Below are positions 8,342 to 17,125 of a DNA stretch of 64,000 nucleotides, piece after piece. The stretch covers positions 682,027 to 746,026 of the forward strand of contig NZ_MSZX01000001.1 in NCBI RefSeq assembly GCF_002021565.1. The letters are read 5' to 3'. The position numbers and the translations under genes are program-made. The notes under the pieces are model-generated. The model ran no database searches. It was not told the DNA's origin and saw nothing but the letters and a program-made list of their open reading frames with translations. How positions within the stretch are numbered: the stretch's first letter is position 1; every line of letters begins with the position of its first letter. This stretch comes from Paenibacillus selenitireducens (GTDB taxonomy: Bacteria; Bacillota; Bacilli; Paenibacillales; Paenibacillaceae).

Positions 8342-8881
8342 ATGAATTTGATTCAACATGAGCAGCAGAAGAGCTCCACATTAACCAACCCTGTCTTATA
8401 TTCCTTACAAATCGGATTTTTTGCGGGTCTGATTTGGGGCGGTTTTCGCTGGTTTTTTTTCGTGTTTCAGTTTACAACGGTCTTGCCAGGATACTTGGCG
8501 GAGCCTTTTTATAAACATTCCTTTTTATTATCGAATTATGGGCATCTCGTAGGTTGGGGATATTTCACTCTGTTCTCCATCCTTGCTACCATGCTGTACA
8601 CGTTTGTTTTGCGTAAGCTGAAGGGGGCGTGGCCAGGTCTGATCTATGGAGTGGCTTGGTGGTCGATCCTTTACGGGGCGGTAGGGCCGATGCTTGGCAT
8701 GATGAAACCGCTGAATAAGATGAGCTGGTCAACGGTGACGACGGAATTCTGTGTTTTTCTACTCTGGGGCCTATTCATAGGCTATTCGGTAGCTGTAGAA
8801 TATACCGATGAAAGAGGAAGAGAACCAGGTGATGTTGAGAAGAATCAGAACCTGCAACCGGGTAACGTTACGAATTCATAA
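8342..8881 (+). CDS. yqhR: YqhR family membrane protein
   Basis: Membrane protein of 179 residues with four hydrophobic segments (about 20-40, 60-85, 95-120, 135-155) and a polar tail. It is recognised as YqhR from position and from the GGFRWFFFVFQFT and WWSILYGAVGP segments. The function is unknown. ATG at 8342 is seven bases after GAAAGGA; the earlier ATG at 8336 directly abuts the ribosome site and is less likely. It is divergent from yqhQ and upstream of aroQ. Confidence 0.85.
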   Translation: MNLIQHEQQKSSTLTNPVLYSLQIGFFAGLIWGGFRWFFFVFQFTTVLPGYLAEPFYKHSFLLSNYGHLVGWGYFTLFSILATMLYTFVLRKLKGAWPGLIYGVAWWSILYGAVGPMLGMMKPLNKMSWSTVTTEFCVFLLWGLFIGYSVAVEYTDERGREPGDVEKNQNLQPGNVTNS

Positions 8882-8968
8882 TGGACAGCTTCTCAAGGAG
8901 ACTTATTATGTGGTAAAATATCGAGTGGTATAATTCCATATTGTACTTCGAATGGGGAGATGAAGCGA

Positions 8969-9406
8969 ATGCGAAAAATACTTGTACTAAATGGCCCTAA
9001 TTTGAATATGCTTGGCATTCGTGAGCCCGGCGTATATGGTACAGATACGTTAGCAAGTATTGAAGCCATGTTGCATTCGAAAGCAGAGGAACTTGGCCTA
9101 TCGGTTGATTGCTATCAATCGAATCACGAAGGTGCGCTAATTGATCGCATTCATGCAGCCTACAATACATACGATGGCATACTCATTAATCCTGGTGCAT
9201 TAACACATTACAGTTATGCACTTCGTGACGCGCTTAGTACCGTATCTATCCCGACTGTGGAGGTACATATGTCGAATATTCATAAACGTGAAGAGTTTCG
9301 TCATGTCTCTGTAACGGCCCCTGTCGTGATTGGGCAAATTGCTGGCTTCGGTGCTATCAGCTACGAATTAGGCTTGCTTGCTCTCAATCGTCATTTACCT
9401 GCATAA
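8969..9406 (+). CDS. aroQ: 3-dehydroquinate dehydratase, type II
   Basis: Shikimate pathway enzyme converting 3-dehydroquinate to 3-dehydroshikimate, 145 residues as expected for the dodecameric type II enzyme. [13 protein letters not shown] (8-20) and Tyr23 form the active-site loop, [16 protein letters not shown] carries conserved Asn and His, and [17 protein letters not shown] supplies the second His and lid Arg. ATG at 8969 is nine bases after GGGGAG; ATG at 8960 directly touches it. A TATAAT at 8929-8934 is a possible -10 box. Confidence 0.96.
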   Translation: MRKILVLNGPNLNMLGIREPGVYGTDTLASIEAMLHSKAEELGLSVDCYQSNHEGALIDRIHAAYNTYDGILINPGALTHYSYALRDALSTVSIPTVEVHMSNIHKREEFRHVSVTAPVVIGQIAGFGAISYELGLLALNRHLPA

Positions 9407-9453
9407 CATCAGGCGGTGGCCAACAAATTGGGAATGAAAAGAGGATGAGACTA

Positions 9454-10530
9454 GTGGATAACAAACGCGTAGTACAACTTCGACAATCGATGAAAGCAGC
9501 AGATTTAGAAGCGATTTTTATCACGAATGGGGTAAATCGCCGATATTTAACTGGATTTACAGGAAGTTCAGGTTATGTTGTGATCACGTTCGACAAAGCC
9601 TATTTCTTAACAGACTTCCGTTATGTAGAACAAGCCAATGCTCAAGTGAAGGGTTATGACATTATTGAGCATAAATCCAATGTGATGGAAATCGTTCGTC
9701 AAGTACTAACCGAACAACAAGTCACACGTCTTGGTTTTGAGCAGAATCACGTCACGTTTGGAACTTACACGAACTATGCGGAGCAGCTGCAAGGGATTGA
9801 ACTTGTGCCTACAGCAGGATTAGTGGAAGATCTGCGCAATATTAAAGATGAAGAAGAACTTGCTATTATGCAAGAAGCGTTCGATCTAGCAGATCTAACC
9901 TTCACACATATTTTACCGATGATTAAACATGGTGTGACAGAAGAAGCCCTTGCGTTAGAGATGGAAATCTTCATGCGTAAGAATGGAGCCACTTCTTCTT
10001 CGTTTGATACCATCGTAGCTTCTGGTGAGCGTTCTGCATTACCGCATGGCGTTGCGAGTTCACGTGTACTTCAGGGCAACGAATTAATTACATTCGATTT
10101 TGGCGCTTACTTGAAAGGATACTGTTCCGATTTAACTCGTACAGTGGCATTAGGTAACCCATCTGCCAAACACCGCGAGATTTATGATGTCGTATTAGAG
10201 GCGCAATTACATGCTTTAGAGCACATTCGCCCTGGTATGACGGGAGCAGAAGCAGACGCCTTGACGAGAGATATCATTACACGTTATGGTTATGGTGATA
10301 ATTTCGGCCATAGCACGGGACATGGTCTCGGGATGGAAGTGCATGAATCGATCCGTGTAGCTAAAGGAAGCGATATGATTTTAAAACCCGGCATGGTTGT
10401 AACCGTGGAACCCGGCATATATTTGCCAGGCATCGGCGGTGTCCGTATCGAAGATGACATTGTCATTACAGATACCGGGATTAAAATATTAACCCATTCG
10501 ACGAAGGACTACCTTGTATTGGACATGTAA
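9454..10530 (+). CDS. yqhT: Xaa-Pro aminopeptidase (M24B family)
   Basis: Cytoplasmic metallopeptidase of about 358 residues that removes N-terminal residues preceding proline. An N-terminal creatinase-like domain (to about 125) is followed by the pita-bread domain with all five metal ligands: Asp pair in TFDFGAYLKGYCSDLTRT, His in HSTGHGLGMEVHE, Glu in VEPGIYLPG and Glu in GGVRIEDD. GTG at 9454 is well spaced from AAGAGG, whereas the ATG at 9445 abuts it; the choice changes three residues. It precedes efp as in B. subtilis. Confidence 0.94.
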   Translation: MDNKRVVQLRQSMKAADLEAIFITNGVNRRYLTGFTGSSGYVVITFDKAYFLTDFRYVEQANAQVKGYDIIEHKSNVMEIVRQVLTEQQVTRLGFEQNHVTFGTYTNYAEQLQGIELVPTAGLVEDLRNIKDEEELAIMQEAFDLADLTFTHILPMIKHGVTEEALALEMEIFMRKNGATSSSFDTIVASGERSALPHGVASSRVLQGNELITFDFGAYLKGYCSDLTRTVALGNPSAKHREIYDVVLEAQLHALEHIRPGMTGAEADALTRDIITRYGYGDNFGHSTGHGLGMEVHESIRVAKGSDMILKPGMVVTVEPGIYLPGIGGVRIEDDIVITDTGIKILTHSTKDYLVLDM

Positions 10531-10572
10531 AGAATGGTGAAGCAGGAAACGATATTTAGGAGGAATTTATAA

Positions 10573-11130
10573 GTGATTTCAGTAAACGATTTTAAAACAG
10601 GTTTAACTGTAGAAGTAGAAGGAGATATCTTTACAGTTATTGATTTCCAACACGTTAAACCAGGTAAAGGTGCGGCATTTGTTCGTTCCAAATTGAAAAA
10701 CCTTCGAAATGGGAATACGGTTGAACGTACATTCCGTGCTGGTGAAACGATTGGCAAAGCACAAATCGACAATCGTGAAGTACAATACTTATATAGCAGC
10801 GGTTCAGAGTATACATTTATGGATAACGAGACATATGATCAGTTCACATTGACGAAGGAACAATTGGAATGGGAAGTAAATTTCTTGCTCGAGAATATGA
10901 ATGTTAAAATTAGCAGCTACAAAGGTGAAATCCTAGGTATTAACATGCCTACAACGGTTGAGCTTAAAGTTGTTGAGACAGAACCAGGCGTCAAAGGAAA
11001 CACGGCACAAGGTGCAACGAAAAATGCAAAACTTGAGACAGGTTTGAACGTTCAAGTTCCATTATTCATTAACGAAGGCGACGTATTGATCGTGGATACG
11101 CGCGAAGGTAAATACAGCTCACGTGCGTAG
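10573..11130 (+). CDS. efp: Translation elongation factor P
   Basis: Ribosome-binding factor of 185 residues that relieves stalling at polyproline stretches. Three beta-barrel domains are expected at this length. The tip loop PGKGAAFVR places Lys32 at the position that is post-translationally modified in B. subtilis EF-P. GTG at 10573 follows AGGAGGA. The gene is ended by a strong hairpin. Confidence 0.97.
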   Translation: MISVNDFKTGLTVEVEGDIFTVIDFQHVKPGKGAAFVRSKLKNLRNGNTVERTFRAGETIGKAQIDNREVQYLYSSGSEYTFMDNETYDQFTLTKEQLEWEVNFLLENMNVKISSYKGEILGINMPTTVELKVVETEPGVKGNTAQGATKNAKLETGLNVQVPLFINEGDVLIVDTREGKYSSRA

Positions 11131-11140
11131 CATTTAGACA

Positions 11141-11186
11141 GAACAAAACCCCTTCCGACAGTAGATGTTGGAAGGGGTTTTGTTCG
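11141..11186. terminator. Intrinsic terminator after efp
   Basis: GAACAAAACCCCTTCCGACA pairs almost perfectly with TGTTGGAAGGGGTTTTGTTC around a five-base loop. It can act in both directions, also ending the opposing small gene at 11221-11451. Confidence 0.92.
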
Positions 11187-11220
11187 TGAATATGCTCTAT
11201 ATGTAGGGGATATAGAGTCC

Positions 11221-11451
11221 TTAGAATAAGGATAACGCTAACGTATCCGATTCCCGCTTGGAGTGAAGAATGGCTTCACATCCGATAATTTCAATACTGA
11301 TCAAGGTATCCAGGCATTTTTTAATGGCTTTTTTACCATTTTTCATTTTGCTATCTAATGCTGTCATCAAAGCTGTTAATGTCTTTTTATTCATCGATGT
11401 GTAGAATACGGGAATTGTTTTATTCTGAAAGTTGATAAGTTGTTTTGTCAT
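11221..11451 (-). CDS. Small protein of unknown function
   Basis: Predicted 76-residue, Lys- and Thr-rich soluble protein with no signal peptide; I do not recognise the family. On the minus strand the ATG at 11451 is preceded by GGAGGTG at good spacing, which is the main evidence that it is real. It has no overlap with other genes, is divergent from lysC, and ends against the efp terminator. A GTG three codons upstream lies inside the ribosome site. Confidence 0.6.
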   Translation of the reverse strand: MTKQLINFQNKTIPVFYTSMNKKTLTALMTALDSKMKNGKKAIKKCLDTLISIEIIGCEAILHSKRESDTLALSLF

Positions 11452-11606
11452 AGGAGACACCTCCGAAATGATAAAGTTATTGAACTTATGAGGCTATTGT
11501 ACACGGTGAACATTAAAATTATCTTAAAATTCTGTTAAAAGTATGTGAGGATTTGCGCAAAGTGCTATTATTTCTTGTTTTTTTCCACAAGACGGCAGGA
11601 TTATGT

Positions 11607-11612
11607 TATAAT
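11607..11612 (+). promoter_or_regulatory. Probable -10 box of lysC promoter
   Basis: TATAAT at 11607-11612 with a weak TTCCAC 18 bases upstream. The leader to the lysC start is only about 40 bases, so there is no room for a lysine riboswitch. Confidence 0.45.
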
Positions 11613-11654
11613 ATTCAAAATTATGAACACCTGTTGGTTGGGAGTGAGACAACA

Positions 11655-12908
11655 TTGGCTTTATACGTCATGAAATTTGGGGGCAGTTCTGTCGGAGATA
11701 CAGAACGAATGAAGCGCGTTGCTAAGCGCATTGTAGAGAAGAAGGAAGCTGGGCACCGTTGCGTGGTTGTTGTTTCGGCAATGGGTGATACGACGGATGA
11801 TTTAATTGACCAATCGAAATTACTGAATTCGAATCCGCCGGCACGTGAGATGGACATGTTGTTGACAACGGGTGAGCAAATCTCTGTTGCCTTATTGTCC
11901 ATGGCTATTCATCAACAAGGACATGATGCTATTTCTTTCACAGGATGGCAAGCTGGCTTCCGTACGGAAGCGGTACACAGTAAAGCGCGTATTACGGATA
12001 TTCAACCAGAGCGGATCGATGCGGCGCTGAACGATGGGAAGATCGTCGTTGTTGCGGGTTTCCAAGGCATGTCCGAAGACGGAGAAATTACGACATTTGG
12101 TCGTGGGGGATCGGATACGACGGCTGTAGCGCTTGCTGCAGCGATAAATGCAGATGTCTGTGAGATCTATACGGATGTGGACGGCATTTATTCAACAGAT
12201 CCACGGATCGTCAAATGTGCACGTAAACTCGATGAAATATCTTATGATGAAATGCTTGAATTAGCGAATCTCGGTGCGGCGGTATTACATCCACGTGCTG
12301 TCGAATATGCGAAACATCATAAAGTACGTTTAGTTGTGCGGTCTAGTTTTAATCATAATGAAGGTACGGTTGTCAAGGAGGAAACAGTCATGGAGCAAGG
12401 CGTAGTTGTTAGCGGAATCGCATTTGATAAGAATGTAGCCAGAATTAGTATTCTTGGCGTACCTGATTTGCCAGGCGTCTTGGCAAAAGTGTTCACAGCT
12501 TTGGCAGATGCTGGCGTAAACGTGGATATTATCGTTCAGAGCGGTGTTCAGAACGGAAAAGCGGATTTCTCATTCACGGTTACATTAACGGATACTGAAC
12601 TTGCTGTACAAGTGATTAATAACATCCGCGGCGAAGTTCCTTATGATAACGTTACCTCAGAGACTAACTTAGTAAAGGTTTCCATTGTAGGTGCAGGGAT
12701 GGTAAGTAATCCGGGTGTGGCTGCCAAAATGTTCGAAGTGATCTCACAGCAAGGCGTGAGCATCAAAATGGTGAGCACGTCCGAGATTAAAACATCTTGT
12801 GTTGTAGATAGTGAGAAACTTCATGATATTATCCGTGAATTACACACGGCTTATGGTCTGGATACTGCAGCCCAAGTCGTTGTAGGCGGACCTCAAGATC
12901 GTCGTTAA
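11655..12908 (+). CDS. lysC: Aspartate kinase (LysC type, alpha subunit)
   Basis: Catalyses ATP-dependent phosphorylation of aspartate, the first step to lysine, threonine, methionine and diaminopimelate. It has 417 residues. KFGGSSVG near the N-terminus and the GRGGSDTTAVALAAA loop form the kinase site, and two ACT domains occupy about 260-410. TTG at 11655 gives MALYVMKFGG, the family's usual N-terminus, after GGGAGTGAG; the longer frame from 11553 has no ribosome site. A strong internal start at codon 246 suggests a second product (separate entry). It converges on the UPF0756 gene with three bases between the stop codons. Confidence 0.95.
   Translation: MALYVMKFGGSSVGDTERMKRVAKRIVEKKEAGHRCVVVVSAMGDTTDDLIDQSKLLNSNPPAREMDMLLTTGEQISVALLSMAIHQQGHDAISFTGWQAGFRTEAVHSKARITDIQPERIDAALNDGKIVVVAGFQGMSEDGEITTFGRGGSDTTAVALAAAINADVCEIYTDVDGIYSTDPRIVKCARKLDEISYDEMLELANLGAAVLHPRAVEYAKHHKVRLVVRSSFNHNEGTVVKEETVMEQGVVVSGIAFDKNVARISILGVPDLPGVLAKVFTALADAGVNVDIIVQSGVQNGKADFSFTVTLTDTELAVQVINNIRGEVPYDNVTSETNLVKVSIVGAGMVSNPGVAAKMFEVISQQGVSIKMVSTSEIKTSCVVDSEKLHDIIRELHTAYGLDTAAQVVVGGPQDRR
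12390..12908 (+). CDS. Internal in-frame start for aspartate kinase beta subunit
   Basis: AAGGAGG at 12375-12381 lies eight bases before ATG 12390, which is codon 246 of lysC and in frame. The product would be the 172-residue regulatory part containing both ACT domains. B. subtilis aspartokinase II is known to make a beta subunit from an in-frame internal start at about this position, forming an alpha2-beta2 enzyme. Translation from this site is inferred from the perfect ribosome site, not observed. Confidence 0.75.
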   Translation: MEQGVVVSGIAFDKNVARISILGVPDLPGVLAKVFTALADAGVNVDIIVQSGVQNGKADFSFTVTLTDTELAVQVINNIRGEVPYDNVTSETNLVKVSIVGAGMVSNPGVAAKMFEVISQQGVSIKMVSTSEIKTSCVVDSEKLHDIIRELHTAYGLDTAAQVVVGGPQDRR

Positions 12909-12911
12909 GTT

Positions 12912-13376
12912 TCACATGAATCGACCGAGAATGAGCTGAATGATCTTCATGAGGACAGCGGTTAAGCCGGCTGCCATGAGCGGACCGACAGGAATCCCTC
13001 GAAAGAATATAATGCCAATAATGGAACCAATGACAAGACCCACAATAATTTGTGGGTCTATTTTTAATACTTCCAGACCTTTCGCGTTCATCATGGTCGC
13101 AATGGCTCCACCTGCGATTGCTAGAATGCCAGGCCAAGAGGTGATCGTTTCCCAAACTTCTTTGGTCGATATGCGTCCGGAAATGAACGGTACAAGGACG
13201 GCCATGGTAAGAAAAAGCAGCCCGAGCTCTAATCCCCGTCGTTCGATCGTCGGTAGGAAGCGATCCAGATGGATCAGCTTCACGATTAGAAGTACACAAG
13301 CTGCCGTCGTTATAATAGAAGATCGGCTGATTAAGCCTATGATAATAAGAATGACCATAATAATTTCGCCGTTCAT
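12912..13376 (-). CDS. ytwI: UPF0756 (DUF441) membrane protein
   Basis: Integral membrane protein of 154 residues with four hydrophobic segments. [27 protein letters not shown] and a glycine-rich [14 protein letters not shown] are typical of the DUF441/UPF0756 family. The function is unknown. It is encoded convergently with lysC and separated from comB by a short gap. Confidence 0.85.
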   Translation of the reverse strand: MNGEIIMVILIIIGLISRSSIITTAACVLLIVKLIHLDRFLPTIERRGLELGLLFLTMAVLVPFISGRISTKEVWETITSWPGILAIAGGAIATMMNAKGLEVLKIDPQIIVGLVIGSIIGIIFFRGIPVGPLMAAGLTAVLMKIIQLILGRFM

Positions 13377-13451
13377 TGGTAAGCTCCTGTCCCAAGTAGA
13401 TTCATAGTAAGTTTATGAACAGAAGCTTGTTTTAGAACCTTAATTCCGTTG

Positions 13452-14201
13452 TTAGGATCTTATCAGAAGCGTTGGTGTTACCGGAAACAACTTCATGGAT
13501 TGTTGATCGTTCACAAAGGGAACGACAGGAACGGTGTTCATCCCGGCACAATATTCGACATCTTCCGCGAAGCCGATCTTAGACAATTTTCGTCCGCCTG
13601 CACAATTCATCAAGGTGTGAACCAGATTGTCCTTATGCTGGAGATATGCGCTGTGCATGGCGAGCCCGAAGTCATTAACTTGCAAAGGGGGTGCCAGATC
13701 ATTTTGCTGGATGAGTTCCTCCACGAACAACCCTGCACATAACCCATCCTCCAACGCAAATACATCCTGGGCTCCGGCGCATAGCAGTACGATATCTTTA
13801 CGAAGTGAAAGTGCGATACCTGCACAGACAGATGCGTTAATGAAAGCACCTGCAAGGATATGGGTCGCTTTGGTCGATTTCTGAATGGCTCGAGTCCCGT
13901 TGGTCGTCGTTAGTACGACCTTTTTATCTCGTATAACCTCATCCATATATTCGTAGGGAGAATTGCCTGCATGAAATCCTGCGATTTTCTTGCAGAACCG
14001 CTCACCGCCTAACCAGTCTCCTGGCAATTGACAAGTCCGAGCCTGTTGAACAGTTTCTACCGGAAGAACCTCTTTACATCCATGCGACAGTGCCGTAATG
14101 ATCGTACTTGTTGCGCGTAGAACATCAATGACAATCGCTGTTTTGTGTATAAAATCATCTGATCTCGCCTCGTTAACACTGGCGATCACATCTACGTGCA
14201 T
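13452..14201 (-). CDS. comB: 2-phosphosulfolactate phosphatase
   Basis: Magnesium-dependent phosphatase of 249 residues converting 2-phosphosulfolactate to sulfolactate. AIVIDVLRATSTI (about 21-33), GGER, GNSPYEY and TTTNGTRA are family signatures. ATG at 14201 follows GGAGTGGAG; the eleven extra upstream codons are not needed. It lies directly downstream of phosphosulfolactate synthase, as in the B. subtilis yitC-yitD pair that makes the sulfolactate stored in spores. In methanogens the same reactions lead to coenzyme M, which is not relevant here. Confidence 0.92.
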   Translation of the reverse strand: MHVDVIASVNEARSDDFIHKTAIVIDVLRATSTIITALSHGCKEVLPVETVQQARTCQLPGDWLGGERFCKKIAGFHAGNSPYEYMDEVIRDKKVVLTTTNGTRAIQKSTKATHILAGAFINASVCAGIALSLRKDIVLLCAGAQDVFALEDGLCAGLFVEELIQQNDLAPPLQVNDFGLAMHSAYLQHKDNLVHTLMNCAGGRKLSKIGFAEDVEYCAGMNTVPVVPFVNDQQSMKLFPVTPTLLIRS

Positions 14202-14251
14202 TTTCTCCACTCCTAAATTCACATATTTAAACAAACATCATACGAAGCAGG

Positions 14252-15070
14252 TTAGATCATATAATCACAGGTTTGGTGCAATAATTCGAATGTATCGGAT
14301 CGTAGTCCACGACGTAATGCTTCTAAGGACATCACTTCTTGTGGTGGAATATTTCCTAAATTCACTTTGGTGCCAATGGCTTGAATTAAAAATAATTGCT
14401 GGGATTTTAATGGCGCTTCCCATAGAATCCAGTCCATATTCGGTATATGCAGCAACATACGTTCAAATTCCTCTTCTTTGCAGCCTCCACTGTCATTATA
14501 GATCCCAACCCCCATGCCGGATTCTCGCCCTTCCATGGTAATAAGCTCTGCACCCCGATGACGATCTTCATAAATGGTGTGGATCAGTTCGGAATAATCT
14601 ATGGATGAACCTGTGAGCTTCTTGCCGAATTCTGTAAACACATGCAATCCATGATCGAGGGCTCGATCAATTAATTCATTCCGGAGTTGTCTACTTAAGG
14701 CAATCGTGCCATCCGATACTTCAACGCCTGTAAACCCTGCCGCGGCAACGGTGTCGAAGAAGGAGGGTACGACCCCTTGTTGAACAGCGACTTCAAGAAA
14801 TGTCCCTCCGGGAATGAGACAAATATGATGGGCACGCGCAAGCTCCGCCTTTTTTCTTAATATTTCTGAAGAATAGAGGGCAGATGTACCGAAGCCAAGC
14901 TTAAGAACATCGATATAGGCTCCGGCCGTCTGCATTAAATCTTCAAAAGCATGTAGTCCAAGTCCCTTATCGATGACCATGGTTCTTCCTGTGATTCTAG
15001 GTTTGGCCTCCCGTACATTGGATGGGTCGGCAAGTCGTGCATGCCAACACGGACTTGTTATTACTTGCAT
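14252..15070 (-). CDS. comA: Phosphosulfolactate synthase
   Basis: Adds sulfite to phosphoenolpyruvate to give (R)-phosphosulfolactate. The 272-residue protein is a TIM barrel of the ComA family, with MVIDKGLGL, DVLKLGFGTSALY, PGGTFLEVA, EVSDGTI and TMEGRESG in the expected order. ATG at 15070 follows AAGGAGAG at the right distance; the TTG two codons earlier is too close. With comB it forms a two-gene operon on the minus strand next to yqhV and spoIIIA, consistent with a spore role. A sigma-K-like promoter lies just upstream. Confidence 0.92.
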   Translation of the reverse strand: MQVITSPCWHARLADPSNVREAKPRITGRTMVIDKGLGLHAFEDLMQTAGAYIDVLKLGFGTSALYSSEILRKKAELARAHHICLIPGGTFLEVAVQQGVVPSFFDTVAAAGFTGVEVSDGTIALSRQLRNELIDRALDHGLHVFTEFGKKLTGSSIDYSELIHTIYEDRHRGAELITMEGRESGMGVGIYNDSGGCKEEEFERMLLHIPNMDWILWEAPLKSQQLFLIQAIGTKVNLGNIPPQEVMSLEALRRGLRSDTFELLHQTCDYMI

Positions 15071-15112
15071 AATCAACTCTCCTTCATGTTGTCGGAATAA
15101 TAATCATGCTAG

Positions 15113-15141
15113 CAATATATGCACGCTGCAATAGACAGGTG
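15113..15141 (-). promoter_or_regulatory. Sigma-K-like promoter for comA-comB
   Basis: Read on the minus strand, AC is followed by 17 bases and CATATATTG, close to the sigma-K consensus AC-N16/17-CATAnnnTA (last base differs). The predicted leader to the comA ATG is about 37 bases. Late mother-cell expression would fit the spore location of sulfolactate in B. subtilis. Confidence 0.4.
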
Positions 15142-15216
15142 CCTATACAGGAAATAGACCTAAATCGAGACAAGCTTGCATAGATTGAAATGAATAGTTT
15201 AGAAGGAGTGTGGATA

Positions 15217-15483
15217 ATGTTTGATAAAATCGTGCTCAGTATGGCAACCCTTCGACTCATTTCTGGATCTCTTGAAATTATTGCAGCGCTGCTTATGCTC
15301 CGATTCAATCAAGTGGAAAAAGCTTTAATCGTGAACAGTTCCTTGGCCTTAGTGGGTCCGATCGTATTGCTCACGACAACAACCATTGGATTCATTGGTG
15401 TAGCAGAGAAATTGTCTTGGGGGAAAATTGGATGGGTTGTGCTTGGGATTAGCTGTTTGATGTTTGGCATATTGAAAAAATAA
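15217..15483 (+). CDS. yqhV: YqhV family membrane protein (DUF2619)
   Basis: Small membrane protein of 88 residues with three hydrophobic helices. It matches YqhV/DUF2619 in length, in ATLRLISGSLEI and in position just upstream of spoIIIAA. ATG at 15217 follows AAGGAG with an eight-base spacer. The function is unknown, though the gene is a conserved neighbour of the spoIIIA operon. Confidence 0.88.
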   Translation: MFDKIVLSMATLRLISGSLEIIAALLMLRFNQVEKALIVNSSLALVGPIVLLTTTTIGFIGVAEKLSWGKIGWVVLGISCLMFGILKK

Positions 15484-15494
15484 CGCTGATTCAG

Positions 15495-15523
15495 GCATAA
15501 ATACTTCGTACAAGCATACATAT
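15495..15523 (+). promoter_or_regulatory. Sigma-E-like promoter for the spoIIIA operon
   Basis: GCATAAA (15495-15501), 13 bases, then CATACATAT (15515-15523) resembles the sigma-E pattern with a CATACAnT -10 element. The spoIIIA operon is known to be sigma-E dependent in B. subtilis, and the site sits 36 bases before the spoIIIAA start. Confidence 0.55.
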
Positions 15524-15558
15524 GTGGTAAACGCTAGGACAGCTTGGGGGTTCATGCG

Positions 15559-16560
15559 ATGAAAACAACAACATGGCTATCTATTTTTCCAAGCACCATT
15601 CAAGAGTTGCTAGGCAAGCTGCATCCTACCGTCTTGGCACGCATTGAAGAAATTCGCGTGCGTCAGGAACGGCCCCTCGAAGTCAATTATCAAGGTCAAT
15701 TCCATTACGTAAATTATCGCGGGGAGTTGACGGACATGCCGGGGGAAGGATACTTGCCTACGCGTGAAGATGGGAATCGATTGCTAGATTTTATTACAAA
15801 TCATTCTTTGTACACGATGGAAGAGGAGTTGCGTAAAGGCTATATCACCATTCATGGAGGTCATCGCATTGGGCTCACTGGACGGGCTGTATTGACGAAG
15901 GGGCATGTGGATCATATTCGCGATATTACGAGTTTTAATATTCGTATTGCACGTGAACTTAAAGGAGTGGGCGAGCCCATTCTTCCCCAACTGCTAGATT
16001 TTCGTCAACATAGCGTGCAGCATACGTTGATTCTCTCTCCGCCTCAGCATGGGAAGACAACATTAATTCGAGACCTGGCTCGCTTAATCAGCGGTGGACA
16101 ATGGATGCATGCTGAAGCGAAGTGGAAGGGCCTGAAAGTAGGGATCGTGGATGAACGCTCTGAGATTGCAGGTTGTCTGAAGGGGGTACCCAGTTTTGAT
16201 GTGGGGCCCCGGACGGATGTACTTGATGGGTGCCCGAAGGCGGAGGGGATGATGATGATGATTCGTTCCATGTCACCGGATGTGATGCTCGTGGATGAAA
16301 TTGGCAGGCCAGAGGATGCCGATGCCATTCGCGAAGCACTCCATGCAGGGATTCGTGTCATCGCGACAGCACATGGCAGTGAACTAGAGGATGTCTTACG
16401 TCGGCCAGTATTGAACAAGTTGATCTCCGATGAGTTGTTTCAAACCTATGTCGTTCTTCACCGATCGTCCAAAGGAACGGTTAATCGATTATACGATGCG
16501 AAGCGGAGGCTGCTTCATCCACTTGCTGCAGGTGTGAAGGGCGGCAGTTATCATGCTTAA
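15559..16560 (+). CDS. spoIIIAA: Stage III sporulation ATPase SpoIIIAA
   Basis: Mother-cell ATPase of the SpoIIIA-SpoIIQ channel that supports the engulfed forespore; related to type II/IV secretion ATPases. It has 333 residues. The P-loop reads SPPQHGKTT, with Ser in place of the first Gly, followed by LIRDLAR; Walker B is VMLVDEIG and GIRVIATAHG follows. Its length matches the family. ATG at 15559 follows TTGGGGG; the TTG at 15544 lies in that ribosome site. It opens an eight-gene operon and overlaps spoIIIAB by eight bases. Confidence 0.96.
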   Translation: MKTTTWLSIFPSTIQELLGKLHPTVLARIEEIRVRQERPLEVNYQGQFHYVNYRGELTDMPGEGYLPTREDGNRLLDFITNHSLYTMEEELRKGYITIHGGHRIGLTGRAVLTKGHVDHIRDITSFNIRIARELKGVGEPILPQLLDFRQHSVQHTLILSPPQHGKTTLIRDLARLISGGQWMHAEAKWKGLKVGIVDERSEIAGCLKGVPSFDVGPRTDVLDGCPKAEGMMMMIRSMSPDVMLVDEIGRPEDADAIREALHAGIRVIATAHGSELEDVLRRPVLNKLISDELFQTYVVLHRSSKGTVNRLYDAKRRLLHPLAAGVKGGSYHA

Positions 16561-17071
16561 ACTCATTGGCGCAATTCTCGTCTTGGTCTCCGGAACACTG
16601 TTCGGGTTCTACCAAGCAGCACAGTTTGCGAACAGGCCAAAGCAAATTCGCCAGTTCATTTTAGCCATGCAGCGACTCGAGACCGAAATTTTATATGGAT
16701 TCACACCGCTTGCAGATGCCCTTCTCAAAATTGGACAACAGCTCTCGGATCCACTTCGAACGATATTTAACGAAGCAGCACACCGATTAACGGATCGTAC
16801 GAATGTGACTGCACAAGAAAGCTGGCAGCAATCGGTTGAAGAGCATTGGAAGCATACCGCGATGAAACAGAATGAGAAACAGATCATTCATCAATTTGGT
16901 TTCACGCTTGGGACGAGTGATAGAAACGACCAAATCAAACATATTCGTCTAGCTGTCAATCAGCTTCAGCATGAAGAGGCTGCCGCTCGCGACGACCAAT
17001 CGCGATACGAGAAAATGTGCAAGAGCCTTGGTCTGTTAGCTGGTGCATTAATCGTTATCTTGATCTACTAA
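16553..17071 (+). CDS. spoIIIAB: Stage III sporulation protein SpoIIIAB
   Basis: Membrane protein of 172 residues, similar to type II secretion GspF-like components. An N-terminal helix (about 3-20) and a C-terminal helix (155-170) flank an all-helical domain beginning QIRQFILAMQRLETEI, the family hallmark. Its ATG overlaps the end of spoIIIAA, which suggests coupled translation. Part of the SpoIIIA channel in the mother-cell membrane. Confidence 0.95.
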   Translation: MLKLIGAILVLVSGTLFGFYQAAQFANRPKQIRQFILAMQRLETEILYGFTPLADALLKIGQQLSDPLRTIFNEAAHRLTDRTNVTAQESWQQSVEEHWKHTAMKQNEKQIIHQFGFTLGTSDRNDQIKHIRLAVNQLQHEEAAARDDQSRYEKMCKSLGLLAGALIVILIY

Positions 17072-17125
17072 CAATCTATTTCAACCTTTCTAAGAGGGGA
17101 GTAGATTTAGAGAGGTGCCAAAGGG

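Noticed and set aside
11461-11654. Lysine riboswitch before lysC
   Set aside because: The leader after the likely -10 box is only about 40 bases.
12829-13395. 188-residue minus-strand frame
   Set aside because: His/Arg-rich out-of-frame reading of the UPF0756 gene; the 154-residue frame has proper membrane helices.
15190-15216. Upstream start for YqhV
   Set aside because: The ribosome site lies inside this extension, so ATG 15217 is the start.
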